A stretch of 64,000 nucleotides of DNA from Pontibacillus marinus BH030004 = DSM 16465 (GTDB lineage Bacteria; Bacillota; Bacilli; Bacillales; BH030062): positions 1 through 64,000 of the forward strand of contig NZ_KE384331.1 of NCBI RefSeq assembly GCF_000425225.1, in the 5' to 3' direction. The notes under the pieces were generated by a model. That model was not told where the DNA came from and did not search any database. It saw only the letters and a program-made list of their open reading frames with translations. Numbering within the stretch: position 1 is the first letter of the stretch; each line of letters opens with the position of its first letter. A program made the position numbers and the translations under genes. Shown in pieces: positions 50,275 to 58,740 of the stretch.

Positions 50275-51033
50275 TTAATTTTTTAATAGTCCCCATCGTT
50301 TCATGACGGTCCGTTCTAATTTTGAAAAGACCAACTGATCTACTGTTGCTCCAATAAAACCAATAATGATGATTATAGCGATGACCATTTCCATTTGAGC
50401 GAAGTCCATAGCAAAGCGAAGCGAGTAACCTAGCCCCGGCCCATTGCTAAGCAACTCTCCTGCCATCAGTGCACGCCAGCCAAAAGCCCAGGCAAGACGA
50501 AGCCCCGTAACAAAATGCGGAAGACTCGCTGGAATCTCAACCTTGAAAAATAGCTTCATTCCTTTTACACCCATGGTTCGTGCTGCTTGAATCATTTGCC
50601 CCGGTACGCTGTGAATAGCTGTACGTACATTTAATGCCATGACGAATGTTCCGCCTAGAACAACCACGAAGTAAACAGCCGACTCATTTAAACCAAAAAG
50701 CAGAATAGCAAATGGTACCCAGACAATACTTGGTATGGATTGTAATGAAATTAAGTACATGCCCATCGTTTCATCAGCTTGAGTTGATTTAGCCAACAAC
50801 ACCCCAATGGCAGTACCGATCATAATGGCAAGGGGTAAGCCGACAAATAAATGTTTAAAACTATTTAAGATTGCTTTGATTAATGTGCCATCACTGAATC
50901 CATCAACCATTCCAAAGAAAACCTTCGATGGTGGCGGTATGACGATTTCAGGATATATGCCTAATGCCACAATTCCTTGCCAAATCCCCACTACTACGAT
51001 CAAAAATGCAATTCGTTTAAGCGCGATTTTCAT
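50275..51033 (-). CDS. SsuC-like ABC permease
   Basis: 252-residue membrane protein with about six segments. The permease loop is GQMIQAARTMGVKGMKLFFKVEIPASLPHF, and ALMAGELLSNGPGLGYSLRFA follows as in SsuC/TauC. It overlaps the ATPase gene by 17 bases. Sulfonate, nitrate, taurine or thiamine precursor is possible as substrate. Confidence 0.9.
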   Translation of the reverse strand: MKIALKRIAFLIVVVGIWQGIVALGIYPEIVIPPPSKVFFGMVDGFSDGTLIKAILNSFKHLFVGLPLAIMIGTAIGVLLAKSTQADETMGMYLISLQSIPSIVWVPFAILLFGLNESAVYFVVVLGGTFVMALNVRTAIHSVPGQMIQAARTMGVKGMKLFFKVEIPASLPHFVTGLRLAWAFGWRALMAGELLSNGPGLGYSLRFAMDFAQMEMVIAIIIIIGFIGATVDQLVFSKLERTVMKRWGLLKN

Positions 51034-51802
51034 ACTGCAACTCTTCCTTCAACACTTTATTGATCTCACCTTCGAGAAGATCCATAACTTCCCGTTCTTT
51101 TGCAATAACCTTCTCATCATCTCTTTGGCGTGGCCTCGGAATATCAATGGGGATATCTGCAATTATACGACCAGGCCGCGTTCCCATAACGACGACTCGA
51201 TCTGATAGTTTAATAGCTTCCGAGATACTATGCGTGACGAAAAGGATAGTTTTCTTGGTTTCTTTCCAAATCTTCATCAGCTCATCATGTAAAATATGAC
51301 GAGTTTGCTCATCTAAAGCACCAAAGGGTTCATCCATCAAAAGAACTTTGGGATCCATCGCTAGTGCTCTTGCAATAGCCACGCGCTGTTGCATCCCTCC
51401 GGATAATTCATGAGGATAAGCCCCTTTAAAGCGACTTAAGTGAACCATCTGAAGATACTTTGTAGCCCGTTCCTCTTGTTCCTGTTTGGATAAATGTTTT
51501 AGTGGAAACTTAACGTTCTCGATTACACTCAACCAAGGGAAAAGAGCAGGTTGTTGGAACACCATGCCTCGATCAGGTCCAGGTGTTTTCACATCTTCAT
51601 TTTCAAGTTGTATCGTTCCTTTTGAAATCGACTCAAGCCCAGCTACCATCGATAAAAGTGTGGATTTGCCACAACCAGATGGACCAAGAATAGAGACGAA
51701 TTCATTTTCTTGTATGGACAGGTCTACATCCGAAAAGACCTCCCAAGTCCCACTTTCTTCATGGGGAAAGCTTTTAGCTAGTTGATCTATGTGTAAATAC
51801 AT
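51017..51802 (-). CDS. SsuB-like ABC ATPase
   Basis: 261 residues: GPSGCGKSTLLSMVAG (Walker A), [30 protein letters not shown] (Walker B) and THSISEA. First gene of the three-gene operon, 60 bases from a strong promoter at 51861-51890. Confidence 0.92.
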   Translation of the reverse strand: MYLHIDQLAKSFPHEESGTWEVFSDVDLSIQENEFVSILGPSGCGKSTLLSMVAGLESISKGTIQLENEDVKTPGPDRGMVFQQPALFPWLSVIENVKFPLKHLSKQEQEERATKYLQMVHLSRFKGAYPHELSGGMQQRVAIARALAMDPKVLLMDEPFGALDEQTRHILHDELMKIWKETKKTILFVTHSISEAIKLSDRVVVMGTRPGRIIADIPIDIPRPRQRDDEKVIAKEREVMDLLEGEINKVLKEELQYENRA

Positions 51803-51860
51803 ATCGCTTCAGCCCTTCTATGATAATTCCTATTTGTTTAATCGGGATTATATGAATTAT

Positions 51861-51890
51861 ATTATACAGACGGCATGATAAATGTGTCAA
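51861..51890 (-). promoter_or_regulatory. Promoter of the SsuABC-like operon
   Basis: Minus strand -35 TTGACA (51885-51890) and -10 TATAAT (51861-51866), 18-bp spacing. The leader contains ATAGGAATTATC, which resembles a cysteine-regulon half-site only weakly. Confidence 0.85.
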
Positions 51891-51922
51891 TATTTCTTAT
51901 ATTTTCTTTTGTCAAAAAAAAA

Positions 51923-51942
51923 CGCTCCATATTTATGGAACG
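51923..51942 (-). terminator. Terminator of the YdcF gene
   Basis: CGTTCCAT pairs with ATGGAGCG, followed by TTTTTTTT on the minus strand. Confidence 0.85.
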
Positions 51943-51950
51943 GTGTCGGC

Positions 51951-52523
51951 TTAATAAATCAGCAAGTATTTATAATATGCAGGAAACTCTCGTATGATGG
52001 AATACATATCTCTAAACTCGAAAATGTGAGCATGAGCTGAATACACATCTTCAACTCCGACTTTATGAAAGGCTAATTCTGTTCGTTTGATGTGAAAGTA
52101 TTGTGTAATCACCATTACAGATTGGTACTTTAACTCATTCATGACTGCTTTGGAGTTTTTGGCTGTTTTATATGTATTGTAGCCATTGGGATCTTCTATA
52201 ATGTTTTCACTAGGAACTTTCTTATTTATTAAATAGTTCTTCATGACTCCTGATTCATCGAACCCTTCTTCCCCTACTCCGCCGCTTACAATGATCGACT
52301 TAAAGTATCCTTCATGATAAAGTTCACTAGCTTTATCCATCCTTGCTTGTAATCTATTGGATGGAGTTCCATCTTCATTAACTTTATTCCCTAACACTAC
52401 AGCTACATCTGTTTTATGCAATTCATCATTCAGACCATCCACTACAATAGATATAGAGTGTAATAGAAACCAGCTTATGCAAGCAATAAAAAAGATGACG
52501 ATACGTTTTATGTTTTTCTTCAT
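51951..52523 (-). CDS. YdcF/SanA-like (DUF218) membrane-anchored protein
   Basis: 190 residues with one N-terminal segment (about 8-27) and a DUF218 domain: VAVVLGNKVNEDGTPSNRLQARMDKA, IIVSGGVGEEGFDE, YNTYKTAKNSKAVM and TQYFHIKRTELAF are its conserved stretches. These extracytoplasmic proteins are linked to envelope integrity; the reaction is not known. Monocistronic. Confidence 0.85.
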   Translation of the reverse strand: MKKNIKRIVIFFIACISWFLLHSISIVVDGLNDELHKTDVAVVLGNKVNEDGTPSNRLQARMDKASELYHEGYFKSIIVSGGVGEEGFDESGVMKNYLINKKVPSENIIEDPNGYNTYKTAKNSKAVMNELKYQSVMVITQYFHIKRTELAFHKVGVEDVYSAHAHIFEFRDMYSIIREFPAYYKYLLIY

Positions 52524-52595
52524 TATAAAAACTCCACCTTATGCTGCTCTTTTAATGCTTAGATCAATATTAACACAATATTCCATATAAATAAT

Positions 52596-52628
52596 AAGGA
52601 GTACAAACATTTATCGTTTGTACTCCTT
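52596..52628 (-). terminator. 5'-nucleotidase gene terminator
   Basis: AAGGAGTACAAAC pairs perfectly with GTTTGTACTCCTT across a 7-base loop, followed by a T-rich stretch. Confidence 0.88.
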
Positions 52629-52640
52629 ACACTCATTTAT

Positions 52641-54638
52641 CTAGTTTTTAGGAATCTTAATTTCTTGCCCAATTGAAATAAAGTGTGGATTATCTAGCTC
52701 ATTGTAATTAGCTAGCTCTTTCCAGTTTACATCATATTTTGCAGCAATTTTTCCAATGGTATCACCTTGTTTTACAAGATACACTTCATATCCTGCCTCT
52801 GCATCTGGAACTGGAATATAAATCGTTTGACCGGACATCAACTTGCGCACGTCTTCGATGTTATTGTACTCCGCAAGCTTCTTCCAGCTCACTCCGAATT
52901 TTGCACCGATTTTGCCAAGTGTGTCGCCTGATTGAACTGTGTATTTATGGTCGTTCGCTTTAGAATCTGTTGTTTCATCTGAACCAGATTCCTCAGACTT
53001 ATCTGAGTTATCTTTTCCTTCTCCGCTATTCTCATCGCCTTTTGCCGTTACTTCAGAAATACGGCCTTCTGCTTCATACGTGATTGGTTCATCAAAAGAT
53101 TGGATATACTCAATCGTTGCTTCCAAGTCGTTTGGACCTACCACCATATTTTCACCAAGCTCGGCTAAACGATAGTCTTCAGCACCATACATATAGTTGT
53201 TTACGACAACTGTATATGTTTCATTTGGCTTCACAGCAGAACCATCAGGTAGCTTCATGCTTACAACTTCATTTGTCTCACCATTCCAAGTGTAAGAGAA
53301 ACCAGATACACTTACGTCTGGACCATACTTCTCACTAATCTGTGCGTTTAGCACTTTGCGAAGGTCTTTACCCGTAAGCTCAACTTTATTTAGCGTGTTA
53401 CCAAATGGTTGAACGGCAAAAACTTCACCAAACGTGATCTCGCCTTGGTCAATTACGTCACGAATTCCGCCACCATTCATGAGCGCAAAATCAGAATCCA
53501 TCGCTTCAACCATGCCATCTGCAATCAGGTTACCTAATGCATTATCGCCCACTTCTCCGCGAGCTGCATAGCCGCCATCAAGTTTAACAGCTGCATTCCC
53601 GACAACTTCTTCTTTCGCTTCTTTTACTTTTTCTTGATACTTGTTCAGAATCTCTGAAACTTCTTGATCAGGCTCTACATCCCCGCGAATATTATTTACG
53701 ATTTCTGCTGATTTTTTCACGATATCTCCTGTCTCAGGATCAATCTCTAAATCTACGTCTGCAAAAGCACGGCTGTAATCTAGTGCTTGTACAATTAGTT
53801 TGTTGTCTACAAGACCATTGTTATATACGTGGTTGTGTCCAGCAAAAATCACGTCAACTGCATCGTCAGTGTTTTTCGCGATTTCAGCCGCATCACCTGT
53901 AATTGTCTCTCCATCTTGGGATGCAGGGTTGTGCGCTAGAACAACGATTGCTTCTACACCTTGTTCTTGTAATTCAGGAACGTACTTGTTAATAGCTTCT
54001 GCTTCATCAGTAAATTCAACATTTTCGTTTCCTGTTTTGATAATCATTTCAGGTGTTTCAGTCGTAACAACACCAATAAAACCGATTTTTTGTCCACCAA
54101 CTTCTTCAATTGTATAAGGATCAATCACGAGATCTTTCGTGTCCTTATACTGAACGTTTGCTGCTACAACAGGGAAGTTCATGCCATCATAGCCTTCTGT
54201 GCCATCCGGATGTTCGCCTCCATTAATCATGCGAAGCATCTCTTTAACACCTTCATCAAACTCATGGTTTCCTAATGTACCTACATCAAAGCCCATTTCC
54301 TCCATGATTTCTACAGTTGGCTCATCCTGAAAGTAAGCGCTTACTAGAGGGCTACCACCAATCATGTCACCAGAGTGAATAAGAAGGGAGTTTTCATTTT
54401 CCGCTTCTCTCTGCTCCAAGTAACTTGCTAGATAAGGCATGCCTCCAACAGAATCCTTTACTCCATCTCCATTTACATCCTTGTCCGAAGATTCATAGTC
54501 AATTTTCCCATGAAGATCGTTCATGAATAAAAGCTGAACCTCCACATTTCCTTCATCAGCTGCTTGAGCTGTGAATGGCGCTAGCCCCATAACCGCTGTC
54601 ATGGCACCAGCTAGCAATTTGGTATGTACCTTTCCCAT
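52641..54638 (-). CDS. Secreted 5'-nucleotidase/cyclic phosphodiesterase with two LysM domains
   Basis: 665-residue exported enzyme. Signal peptide (about 1-26, ending AQA), metallophosphatase domain (about 30-300: FMNDLHGKIDYE, HSGDMIGGSP, LGNHEFDEG, LAHNPA, FAGHNHVY), 5'-nucleotidase C-domain (about 340-500: GDNALGNLIADG, MNGGGIRDVI, FAVQPFGNTL), an acidic linker (about 510-555) and two LysM repeats (YTVQSGDTLGKIGAKFGVSWKKLAEYN; YLVKQGDTIGKIAAKYDVNWKELANYN) for cell-wall binding. It frees phosphate and nucleosides outside the cell. The ATG at 54638 follows AAGGGGAG. Confidence 0.92.
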   Translation of the reverse strand: MGKVHTKLLAGAMTAVMGLAPFTAQAADEGNVEVQLLFMNDLHGKIDYESSDKDVNGDGVKDSVGGMPYLASYLEQREAENENSLLIHSGDMIGGSPLVSAYFQDEPTVEIMEEMGFDVGTLGNHEFDEGVKEMLRMINGGEHPDGTEGYDGMNFPVVAANVQYKDTKDLVIDPYTIEEVGGQKIGFIGVVTTETPEMIIKTGNENVEFTDEAEAINKYVPELQEQGVEAIVVLAHNPASQDGETITGDAAEIAKNTDDAVDVIFAGHNHVYNNGLVDNKLIVQALDYSRAFADVDLEIDPETGDIVKKSAEIVNNIRGDVEPDQEVSEILNKYQEKVKEAKEEVVGNAAVKLDGGYAARGEVGDNALGNLIADGMVEAMDSDFALMNGGGIRDVIDQGEITFGEVFAVQPFGNTLNKVELTGKDLRKVLNAQISEKYGPDVSVSGFSYTWNGETNEVVSMKLPDGSAVKPNETYTVVVNNYMYGAEDYRLAELGENMVVGPNDLEATIEYIQSFDEPITYEAEGRISEVTAKGDENSGEGKDNSDKSEESGSDETTDSKANDHKYTVQSGDTLGKIGAKFGVSWKKLAEYNNIEDVRKLMSGQTIYIPVPDAEAGYEVYLVKQGDTIGKIAAKYDVNWKELANYNELDNPHFISIGQEIKIPKN

Positions 54639-54806
54639 ATTTTTCTCCCCTTTCAAAAAGTTTCATCTCTATTATCCTATCATTTTTTGACATAGAAAAT
54701 AGGATTTTTATCATATTTTACATATTTTTAGCATTTTTCTTACTTTTTTAACAAAACGATTACGTTTATTTACACTAAGTCTCTAAAATACCCGTGTGTA
54801 GGGATA
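54639..54806. other. Divergent AT-rich spacer with possible PhoP boxes
   Basis: Between the 5'-nucleotidase gene and the tRNA promoter. TTTACA (54717), TTAGCA (54728) and TTACTT (54740) are spaced 11-12 bp, with further TTAACA and TTTACA at 54748 and 54769. This resembles a PhoP binding region and would suit a phosphate-scavenging enzyme, but AT-richness makes chance likely. Confidence 0.3.
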
Positions 54807-54835
54807 TTGACAATAATCCATGTTAGCGGTATATT
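54807..54835 (+). promoter_or_regulatory. tRNA-Val promoter
   Basis: -35 TTGACA (54807-54812), -10 TATATT (54830-54835), 17-bp spacing, about 23 bases before the mature tRNA. Confidence 0.85.
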
Positions 54836-54864
54836 AAGAATTGTCTTCAAATACAAATACATAC

Positions 54865-54937
54865 GATTCCGTAGCTCAGTTGGGAGAGCGCATGCTTGAC
54901 AGGCATGAGGTCGTTGGTTCGAGCCCAATCGGAATCA
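54865..54937 (+). tRNA. tRNA-Val (GAC)
   Basis: 73-base cloverleaf: acceptor GATTCCG/CGGAATC, D-arm GCTCAGTTGGGAGAGC, anticodon stem CATGC/GCATG with loop TTGACAG (anticodon GAC), T-arm GTTGG TTCGAGC CCAAT. CCA is not encoded. It is a single gene with its own promoter and terminator. Confidence 0.96.
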
Positions 54938-54944
54938 TATTCCC

Positions 54945-54984
54945 AAAAGCCGTGTTGGAACTTTTCCAATGCGGCTTTTATTTG
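54945..54984 (+). terminator. tRNA-Val terminator
   Basis: AAAAGCCG..GTTGGAA pairs with TTCCAAT.CGGCTTTT, followed by ATTTG. Confidence 0.88.
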
Positions 54985-54996
54985 CATAAAATAGAA

Positions 54997-55026
54997 AAAA
55001 GCGAAGCCCCAGTGGACTTCGCTTTT
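54997..55026 (-). terminator. Terminator of the PLD-fold gene
   Basis: AAAAGCGAAG pairs with CTTCGCTTTT, T-run on both strands, so it may also back up the tRNA terminator. Confidence 0.85.
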
Positions 55027-55032
55027 CTATCA

Positions 55033-56982
55033 TTATTGAGCCGGCACTAAACCGCCAGCCGCTTCATAGCGAGCATAAAACTCTTGTAAAAATTGATTCG
55101 TCACATCGTCGTTATGAATAAATAACATGTTCTCATCATTAATCTCGTTCCCATTCGTGCTCCAGTTTGTAGAGCCTACGATTGCTGTTGGGTCACTGCT
55201 TGCGTGCCCAGCATCAATGAGCATGGTTTTGGCGTGCATTTTTCGATCTTCATTGTCTTCATAAACTGGTGCTACGTTATTCCATCTGATGTTCGGGTTA
55301 TTGGTAGATTCCTGTGATGCGGTGCGTCCTGTCATTTCGATTGAAGCTGACCACCACTGATTCCAGAAGCTCTCATCATATACACCTTTCACTTCAAAAC
55401 CTGTGCGAGAACCTTCTAAATCATTATAAGACCCTTCCCATTTATACTTCAGCTCATTAACTAGCGTTTGATCACTCCATGCAAAAATCGTGAAGTAGCT
55501 GCTGTAATCCGCTTCATTTTTAACGTAAGATGCCATATGGCCTACTGCGTCATCTCCAGCTGAGAAATACACATCTACTGGAGTACCACCTACATCTACT
55601 GTATGAATCGTATTATCTGTTTTTCTACCATGATAGTTAGAAACAGCTGGGTCAGGTGTTAAGCCTGCACTCCCCCACATTTCATCAAATTCTGTTTTGA
55701 AAACATCTGATAGAGCCGTAGAGTTAAGCTCAACAACGTGTTGCGTGTTTCCACCTAATACATCATTTTGCATATTCGTTTCAGATCCATAAAGTCCTGT
55801 AACCGTGAAGTTCCAACTACCCGTAAACACCCACTTTCCATCCACGACTGCAAATTTATTATGCATTTGGTTGCCAGGAGAATAGTAGCTTCCATCATCC
55901 TTCTGTTCAGCATCCGCTAAACGATAGCCGGACTGCGTATCATTCCCTACTCCAACGGTTACCTGCTCCATACCTGTTACAGATGAAGGTAAGCCGTATT
56001 GTTCGCGTAAGGTTTGATCTTCTACGGCAAACATAATAGAGTCAGAGAAAACATGAACATCATCACTTGTTCCAATTGTGCCATCTTCTCCTCTAACTAA
56101 CTGTTCAATATAAAGACGCATTTTTCGATAACGTTCGGTGTAGTGAGGATCGCTTCCATCCTTTGCATCCGCTATGATACGAACATCTACACCCTGAGCT
56201 GCTTTTGCAACAAGTGCATCAATGATATTCGGAAGGTTGATTTCGTATGTTGCCATGTCGATTGATTCTGTTGCATTGTTAATTCGTTTGATCAGTCTAT
56301 CCTCTAAATTCACATTATAGTTCGCTTCATTTCCTGAAGTCGCATATTGATCATAAGCACATTTATTAAAATATACATTTATACTTCCTGCTGTGTTGGA
56401 TACGTTATTGAGTTGCTCTTCTGTTGTTTGGCAACCTTTTTCTGCCGCATTTGGCGTACCGTATCCTTCTGCGTATGTAGCAGTTGAGGTGAACCAATTA
56501 CTCGAGTTCGTTCCACTTACCGTTGTGTCTTGGCGTGCCATTGTTGCCTTTGTATCGTTATCCCCTGCATACCAAGCATCAACGCTGTCGATCACATTTT
56601 GACTATCATCTCGTAATTCAAGTATTTCTCCGGAGTTACTTAGGGAGCCTGTATAGATAAGATTTGCAGTAGCCTCAGATACCGTTGTGTCATCTGTGCG
56701 TTCAAGAAGGTAATACCCACCTGCTGGAATCGTGCCAGAAAGTTGAATATCAGGTGAACCATCTGCTGCACTTAACGTCCAGCCATCAAGTGAAATCGTT
56801 GAACCTGTGTTGTTATAAAGCTCTATCCATTCATCATTGTAGCTTGATGTTGTACCCATCCATGCAACCTCACTTACGACAACATCATTTGTTGTTGCTG
56901 CATGAGAATTTTGTGGTGTCGGAAACATCGTCGTTAAAAGACTAAAAATCACCATAAGTCCGAGCCATTTTCTGTTTTTCAT
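55033..56982 (-). CDS. Secreted phospholipase-D-fold protein with lamin-tail domain
   Basis: 649 residues. Signal peptide (1-28, ending SHAAT); lamin-tail (LTD) domain at about 32-150 (VVSEVAWMG..NDEWIELYN); two PLD-type halves. HKD motif 1 is HNKFAVVDGKWVFTGSWN (about residue 375), and motif 2 is HAKTMLIDAG..AIVGSTNWS (about residue 600). The LTD plus PLD pairing is common in bacterial exported nucleases or lipases, so it could cut DNA or phospholipid outside the cell; the choice is not settled. Neighbours are also secreted hydrolases. Confidence 0.88.
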   Translation of the reverse strand: MKNRKWLGLMVIFSLLTTMFPTPQNSHAATTNDVVVSEVAWMGTTSSYNDEWIELYNNTGSTISLDGWTLSAADGSPDIQLSGTIPAGGYYLLERTDDTTVSEATANLIYTGSLSNSGEILELRDDSQNVIDSVDAWYAGDNDTKATMARQDTTVSGTNSSNWFTSTATYAEGYGTPNAAEKGCQTTEEQLNNVSNTAGSINVYFNKCAYDQYATSGNEANYNVNLEDRLIKRINNATESIDMATYEINLPNIIDALVAKAAQGVDVRIIADAKDGSDPHYTERYRKMRLYIEQLVRGEDGTIGTSDDVHVFSDSIMFAVEDQTLREQYGLPSSVTGMEQVTVGVGNDTQSGYRLADAEQKDDGSYYSPGNQMHNKFAVVDGKWVFTGSWNFTVTGLYGSETNMQNDVLGGNTQHVVELNSTALSDVFKTEFDEMWGSAGLTPDPAVSNYHGRKTDNTIHTVDVGGTPVDVYFSAGDDAVGHMASYVKNEADYSSYFTIFAWSDQTLVNELKYKWEGSYNDLEGSRTGFEVKGVYDESFWNQWWSASIEMTGRTASQESTNNPNIRWNNVAPVYEDNEDRKMHAKTMLIDAGHASSDPTAIVGSTNWSTNGNEINDENMLFIHNDDVTNQFLQEFYARYEAAGGLVPAQ

Positions 56983-57258
56983 ACTGAATTCCCCACTCCT
57001 TTTTGAATTTTTACCTCACAATTTCTAAGGTATCACAGGAATGGGATGAATTTTCATAATTTACGAACCATTAACACAAAAGGGTACTTAAGGCTCTTAT
57101 AATGGTTTTTTAAGGAATTTTTATAGCTTTATAGAATTACCAATATATATCTTTCTATATAGAGGAAAGTAAAAAGAAAAACATTTAACATAAAACCATG
57201 TTCCTATTTCCCGCAAAATTTCAAGATGTTTTTTCAGATAATTGCTGCTTTTTAGTTA
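56983..57258. other. Divergent intergenic, no gene seen
   Basis: AT-rich spacer between the PLD-fold gene and the glucanase-like gene. No ORF with a ribosome site. The promoter for the plus-strand gene begins at 57259. Confidence 0.4.
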
Positions 57259-57305
57259 TTTACGACCTAATGATGCTCTTGTATAATTTTTAATCGAAAC
57301 GTTTC
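57259..57305 (+). promoter_or_regulatory. Promoter with GAAACGTTTC operator
   Basis: -35 TTTACG (57259-57264), -10 TATAAT (57282-57287), 17-bp spacing. The palindrome GAAACGTTTC (57296-57305) covers the expected start, as for a LacI-family repressor site (shorter centre than the site at 12001-12012). Confidence 0.7.
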
Positions 57306-57336
57306 ACTAAATTCTTTTTGAAAGGAAGTGCATCAT

Positions 57337-58689
57337 TTGAAAAAAATTCTATTTTCCCTTTTAACTGTGGTCTTAGTTTTTACAGCCACCCTCCCTACTA
57401 GCACTTTTGCTAGTCCGAAACAAACAGGAAAAGAGATTGCTTTATCGAAAGAATTGAAAGCGATTTCAGAAAAAACCTATCGTTACTTTGAAGATTTCAC
57501 AAACGAAAAGACTGGACTTACTTATGATGCTGTTCGAATGAATAACGATGATTTAAATGAAAAGAAATATACTTCCCCTACCAATATCGGGATGTATATG
57601 ATGAGTACGATTTCAGCTGAAGAAATGGGGATCATTTCCCGTGATGAAGCTGTGGCAAAGATCGAAAAAACCTTAGACTCCTTAGAAGATATGAAAAAGT
57701 GGAATGGTTTATTTTACAATTGGTATTACACAAAAGATGGTTCATTGATGACGGATTGGGGACAATTCATCTCAACTGTTGATAATGGATGGCTTTCTGC
57801 AGGGTTGGTCGTTGTAGGACAAGCTTATCCTGAGCTAAATGATCAAACAAGTTCAATCGTAGACAATATGGATTACTCTACCCTTTATACACCTGAAGTT
57901 GGTCAAATGAGAGGCGGATATGACGTAGAAGCCGGCAGCTATACTGCCCACCATTATGGCGCTTTTTATACAGAACCTCGTGTGGCAAGCTATATCTCCA
58001 TTGGCAAAGAAGATGTTCCTAAAGAGCATTGGTGGAAAATGTACCGTACAATGCCGGGGAGTTGGGATTGGCAAGCTCAAACTCCTGAAGGCTACACAGA
58101 AACATATGATGATGTAGAGGTATTCGAAGGACATTATAGCTACAAAGGTAAAAAATATGTCCCTAGTTGGGGTGGAAGTATGTTTGAAGCTTTAATGCCA
58201 CAACTCGTACTAAAAGAAAAAGAACTTGGGAAAGATGCGCTTGGATTAAATAACCAACGTCATGTTGATATTCAAATTCAATATGCTGAAGAGCAAGGTT
58301 TTGAAGCTTGGGGAATGTCACCTGCTGCTACACCTGAAGGATATTCTGAATTTGCAGCCACCCCATTAGGAATGGATGGTTACAAATCTGATGGCACTGT
58401 TACTCCACACGCTACATTTTTAGCTCTGGAATACGCGCCTATGGAAGCTTTGAAAAACATCAATACGTTGAAACGTTTCGACGCTTATGATAAATACGGT
58501 TTCCTTGATTCTGTTAATGTTGAAACAGGAGAAGTAACCCAGGCATATCTTGCTTTGGATCAAGGCATGATCATGGTCTCCATCGCTAACTATTTGAAAG
58601 ATGGTATCATTAGAGATTACTTCCATAATGATGAAATTGGAGAATCACCAGAGGAATTACTAATTAAAGAGGAGTTCTCCATAAAATAA
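57337..58689 (+). CDS. Secreted glucoamylase-family protein (PF10091-like, possible beta-1,2-glucanase)
   Basis: 450 residues with a signal peptide (about 1-26, ending TFASP). The rest is an (alpha/alpha)6-type domain: YFEDFTNEKTGLTYDAVR, TSPTNIGMYMMS, GLFYNWYYTKDGS, ISTVDNGWLSAGL, and PSWGGSMFEALMPQLV are marks of the 'putative glucoamylase' family, members of which (GH144/GH162 relatives) cut beta-1,2-glucan. Substrate inferred only. Start at TTG with AAAGGAAG 8 bases upstream; a GTG at 57328 overlaps that site. Confidence 0.8.
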   Translation: MKKILFSLLTVVLVFTATLPTSTFASPKQTGKEIALSKELKAISEKTYRYFEDFTNEKTGLTYDAVRMNNDDLNEKKYTSPTNIGMYMMSTISAEEMGIISRDEAVAKIEKTLDSLEDMKKWNGLFYNWYYTKDGSLMTDWGQFISTVDNGWLSAGLVVVGQAYPELNDQTSSIVDNMDYSTLYTPEVGQMRGGYDVEAGSYTAHHYGAFYTEPRVASYISIGKEDVPKEHWWKMYRTMPGSWDWQAQTPEGYTETYDDVEVFEGHYSYKGKKYVPSWGGSMFEALMPQLVLKEKELGKDALGLNNQRHVDIQIQYAEEQGFEAWGMSPAATPEGYSEFAATPLGMDGYKSDGTVTPHATFLALEYAPMEALKNINTLKRFDAYDKYGFLDSVNVETGEVTQAYLALDQGMIMVSIANYLKDGIIRDYFHNDEIGESPEELLIKEEFSIK

Positions 58690-58700
58690 AATGATTAAAC

Positions 58701-58730
58701 AAAAAAGCTCACGCAACCGTGAGCTTTTTT
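58701..58730. terminator. Shared bidirectional terminator
   Basis: AAAAAAGCTCACG pairs with CGTGAGCTTTTTT; serves both convergent genes. Confidence 0.92.
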
Positions 58731-58740
58731 GTTATAAAGA

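Noticed and set aside
54717-54774. PhoP box series upstream of the 5'-nucleotidase
   Set aside because: Spacing is irregular beyond the first three repeats and the region is very AT-rich. Kept only as a low-confidence note.
54865-54937. Integrative element at tRNA-Val
   Set aside because: No integrase gene and no second copy of the tRNA 3' end were found nearby.
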